A model generated the notes under the pieces. That model was not told where the DNA came from, did not search any database, and worked only from the letters and a program-made list of their open reading frames with translations. Shown in pieces: positions 5,738 through 6,360 of a stretch of 6,360 nt of DNA; within the stretch, counting starts at the first letter, position 1; each line of letters starts with the position of its first letter. A program made the translations under genes and the position numbers. This DNA is from Myxococcota bacterium (GTDB lineage Bacteria; Myxococcota; Polyangia; GCA-2747355; JAKLHH01). The stretch is from positions 1 to 6,360 of the forward strand of contig JAKLHH010000461.1 of assembly GCA_022710245.1 (NCBI GenBank), in the 5' to 3' direction.

Positions 5738-5890
5738 GCTGGTCGCGGCAGCTGCCCACCACCGCCCGACGTGCGGGGCGCCGCTCCAGTTGCTGGTCGC
5801 CGCTCTGCCCACCACCGCCCGACGTGTGGGGCGCCGCTCGTTGGTCGCGGCAGCTGCCCACCACCGCCCGACGTGTGGGGCGCCGCTCCA
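5736..5890 (+). repeat. Three tandem copies of repeat C
   Basis: The units are 5736-5789 (54 bases), 5790-5840 (51) and 5841-5890 (50). All share a 33-base core beginning GCCCACCACCGCCCGACGTG at 5754, 5807 and 5856, differing only at one C/T position. Units one and three contain the palindrome GGCAGCTGCC; unit two has a changed version. In each unit CCCAC can pair with the downstream GTGGG. The sequences between cores resemble each other, which argues against a CRISPR. The array is not seen elsewhere in the window. Confidence 0.9.
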
Positions 5891-5910
5891 ATTCGCCCTT
5901 CATCGCGGAG
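5890..5910 (+). repeat. Repeat B, partial copy 3
   Basis: These 21 bases match the left end of B copy 1 (490-510) at 19 of 21 positions, and the reverse complement of 5717-5737 at 20 of 21. The match stops where the inner hairpin would begin, so this is half an element. With copy 2 it forms an inverted-repeat frame around the C array. Confidence 0.85.
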
Positions 5911-5962
5911 TCTCGATCCCAGACGGCCCTGGAACTCGACCACAGCCACCGGCCTCACGAAC

Positions 5963-5991
5963 TTGCGAGCCGCGGCGGCCTGCTCTACCGT
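5963..5991 (+). promoter_or_regulatory. Predicted leaderless sigma-70-type promoter of the Gre-like gene
   Basis: TTGCGA (5963-5968), a 17-base spacer and TACCGT (5986-5991) have the layout of a vegetative promoter. Seven bases past the -10 box is exactly 5998, the A of the ATG, so the message would be leaderless. No Shine-Dalgarno is visible, which agrees. The -10 box and spacer length are identical to those of the promoter at 4016-4044. Confidence 0.55.
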
Positions 5992-5997
5992 TCGCGC

Positions 5998-6360
5998 ATG
6001 GACAAGCGCGCCCTCGTCTCCTCGCTCGAATCGAAGATCCGGACCTCCGCCTGCGTCGCCGCCCGCGCCAGCGCCGACGCCGCCGTCATGGCCCGTGAGG
6101 GCGCCACGCCGCAGGAGAAGCGCGAGGACGCCCGCATGGCGCTCGAGTACGGCGGCCTCGCCCGCGCCGAGGGGCGCCGCGCCGCGCGGGCCCGCGCCGA
6201 GCTCTCCGCTCTGGAGGCGTTCCGCCCGGCCCCGCTGCCGCCCGGTGCGCGCATCGCCGCGGGCGCCGTGGTCGAGATCGAGGACGAGGAGAGCGGCGAG
6301 GGCCGCACCTTCTTCCTGGCACCGGCCGGTGCCGGCGTCGAGCTCGCCGTGCCCGGCGGC
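5998..6360 (+). CDS. GreA/GreB-family transcription elongation factor, 5' part
   Basis: The first 121 codons are present; the gene leaves the window on the right. GreA/GreB proteins enter the secondary channel of RNA polymerase and stimulate cleavage of backtracked transcripts. Residues 1-76 are a charged helical hairpin (coiled coil), with acidic E43-D44 near the likely tip, followed by MALEYGGLARAEGRRA. This matches my memory of a shorter proteobacterial GreAB-like group with EDKYDTRGLEA at that place. Residues 83-121 begin the C-terminal FKBP-like domain, with GAVVEIEDEESGEGRTFFLA. The MDKRAL opening fits that group and fixes the ATG at 5998. Whether it cleaves transcripts or acts in another way cannot be told from this fragment. 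It is divergent from the lipoprotein genes and probably a housekeeping neighbour. Confidence 0.85.
   Translation, partial: MDKRALVSSLESKIRTSACVAARASADAAVMAREGATPQEKREDARMALEYGGLARAEGRRAARARAELSALEAFRPAPLPPGARIAAGAVVEIEDEESGEGRTFFLAPAGAGVELAVPGG

Larger units (their letters stand above)
5646..5997. other. Divergent intergenic region with B and C repeats
   Basis: This 352-base region separates the start codons of the knottin lipoprotein (5645 minus) and the elongation factor (5998 plus). It holds a reversed B element (5693-5737), three tandem C units (5736-5890) and a partial forward B (5890-5910), then the promoter of the rightward gene at 5963-5991. On the minus strand TAGTGT lies about 20 bases upstream of the start at 5645, but no TTG-type -35 was found at 16-18 bases. 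No protein-coding gene is supported. Confidence 0.75.

Noticed and set aside
5754..5888. CRISPR array (33-base cores at 5754, 5807 and 5856)
   Set aside because: There are only three cores, the intervening 20- and 16-base stretches resemble one another, and no cas gene is near. It is better described as tandem repeats.
5646..5903. N-terminal extension of the knottin lipoprotein up to 5903
   Set aside because: The 86 extra residues only translate repeats B and C and would block the signal peptide; the start at 5645 has AGGAG seven bases upstream.
5625..6098. A 157-codon plus-strand frame across the right-hand repeats
   Set aside because: It translates the B and C repeats and then runs out of frame over the start of the Gre-like gene; no Shine-Dalgarno or family similarity.

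Overview
The window is very GC-rich and reads as chromosomal DNA of a myxobacterium-like organism (Myxococcota, formerly Deltaproteobacteria). That placement is an inference from three things: the density of lipoprotein genes, the acidic Asp/Ala/Pro linkers and Cys-rich 'Dickkopf-like' domains typical of that group, and an MFS-spermidine-synthase fusion. No rRNA, tRNA, transposase or CRISPR was found.

Layout. (1) 1-377, minus: 5' part of a Cys-rich lipoprotein gene that runs off the left edge. (2) 378-727: divergent intergenic region with a mosaic of hairpin repeats (A1-B1-A2). (3) 728-1627, plus: lipoprotein with an acidic linker and a beta-rich C-terminal domain. (4) 1662-4007, minus: 781-residue polytopic membrane protein fused to a spermidine-synthase-like domain, convergent with gene 3 and apparently read from a leaderless promoter. 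(5) 4204-4794, minus: second Cys-rich lipoprotein, a paralogue of gene 1 with the same cysteine spacing, preceded by a leader that can form a pseudoknot or a switch at its start codon. (6) 4941-5645, minus: lipoprotein with a Pro/Lys/Asp stalk carrying four head-to-tail cystine-knot (knottin) units. (7) 5646-5997: second divergent intergenic region, with three tandem C repeats bounded by 21-bp inverted copies of element B. (8) 5998-6360, plus: start of a GreA/GreB-type elongation factor gene, also apparently leaderless.

Four of the six genes encode predicted lipoproteins, three of them with disulfide-rich outer domains, so the block looks like a cell-surface or periplasmic module around an inner-membrane protein of unknown substrate. 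Both repeat clusters sit just upstream of a Cys-rich lipoprotein gene and share element B. The observations most worth following are the tandem knottin lipoprotein, the B/C repeat structure, the two matching leaderless promoters (TTGnnn, 17 nt, TACCGT, then the start codon), and the structured leader of gene 5. All functional statements are predictions from sequence alone.
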